Positions 44,187 to 44,216 of a DNA stretch of 44,216 nt are shown here, in pieces. The notes under the pieces were generated by a model. That model worked only from the letters and a program-made list of their open reading frames with translations, made no database searches and was not told the DNA's origin. Location: positions 1 to 44,216 of the forward strand of contig NZ_JACJLR010000027.1 of the NCBI RefSeq assembly GCF_016902345.1, written 5' to 3'. The stretch is from Mediterraneibacter glycyrrhizinilyticus. GTDB lineage: Bacteria; Bacillota; Clostridia; Lachnospirales; Lachnospiraceae. Numbering within the stretch: position 1 is the first letter of the stretch; each line of letters starts with the position of its first letter. The translations under genes were made by a program, and so were the position numbers.

Positions 44187-44216
44187 CCTATAAAAAGAGA
44201 AAAAGATGGCTAACGA

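Overview
The window looks like a chromosomal segment of a Gram-positive, spore-forming anaerobe of the Clostridia, most likely a Lachnospiraceae gut bacterium. The clues are AGGAGG-type ribosome sites, SpmA/SpmB spore maturation proteins, RicT, GlgC/GlgD glycogen enzymes, ECF-type vitamin transporters, a NiaR-type NAD repressor and a remnant of a His/Cys-rich Lachnospiraceae surface protein. All calls come from reading the sequence; no database search was run.

Layout. 1-801: the 3' end of a 23S rRNA followed by seven tRNA genes (Asp, Val, Tyr, Thr, fMet, Phe, Lys). 1021-6692: an Orn/Lys/Arg decarboxylase and a guanylate-kinase-like protein, then holB, ricT, a tRNA1(Val) methyltransferase and rsmI. 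6746-10547: a degenerate ABC ATPase and spmB on the minus strand, then a DUF885 lipoprotein peptidase and spmA on the plus strand. 10681-18244: an AbiEi-like regulator followed by a tightly overlapping operon of Wadjet/MksBEF-type SMC genes (JetA, JetB, JetC), a YfcE-type phosphoesterase and an NYN-nuclease/LOTUS protein; JetD is absent. 18539-22193: nadA-nadB-nadC with their probable repressor NiaR. 22365-25965: a methyltransferase and a large membrane-anchored protein of unknown function. 26095-26834: queT behind a long, highly structured leader RNA that looks like a riboswitch.

26886-32689 is a decayed accessory stretch: an IS5-family element with a nonsense codon, a MATE efflux gene with an internal deletion, a small protein with an in-frame TGA, a deleted MFS transporter and a frameshifted YhcG-type nuclease. 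Only the DnaQ-like exonuclease among them looks intact. 32816-35552 is a pantothenate/CoA cluster (coaBC, an ECF S component, coaX), followed by a roughly 270-bp imperfect palindrome. 36105-38364 holds glgC-glgD on the minus strand. 38594-39867 is a composite of a frameshifted, truncated tyrosine recombinase joined in frame to the N-terminal part of a secreted surface protein. 39974-44076 is a MarR-regulated heterodimeric ABC exporter.

The three most interesting items are the JetD-less SMC operon with an NYN/LOTUS partner, the queT leader with mutually exclusive pairings and a possible pseudoknot, and the recombinase-surface protein chimera.
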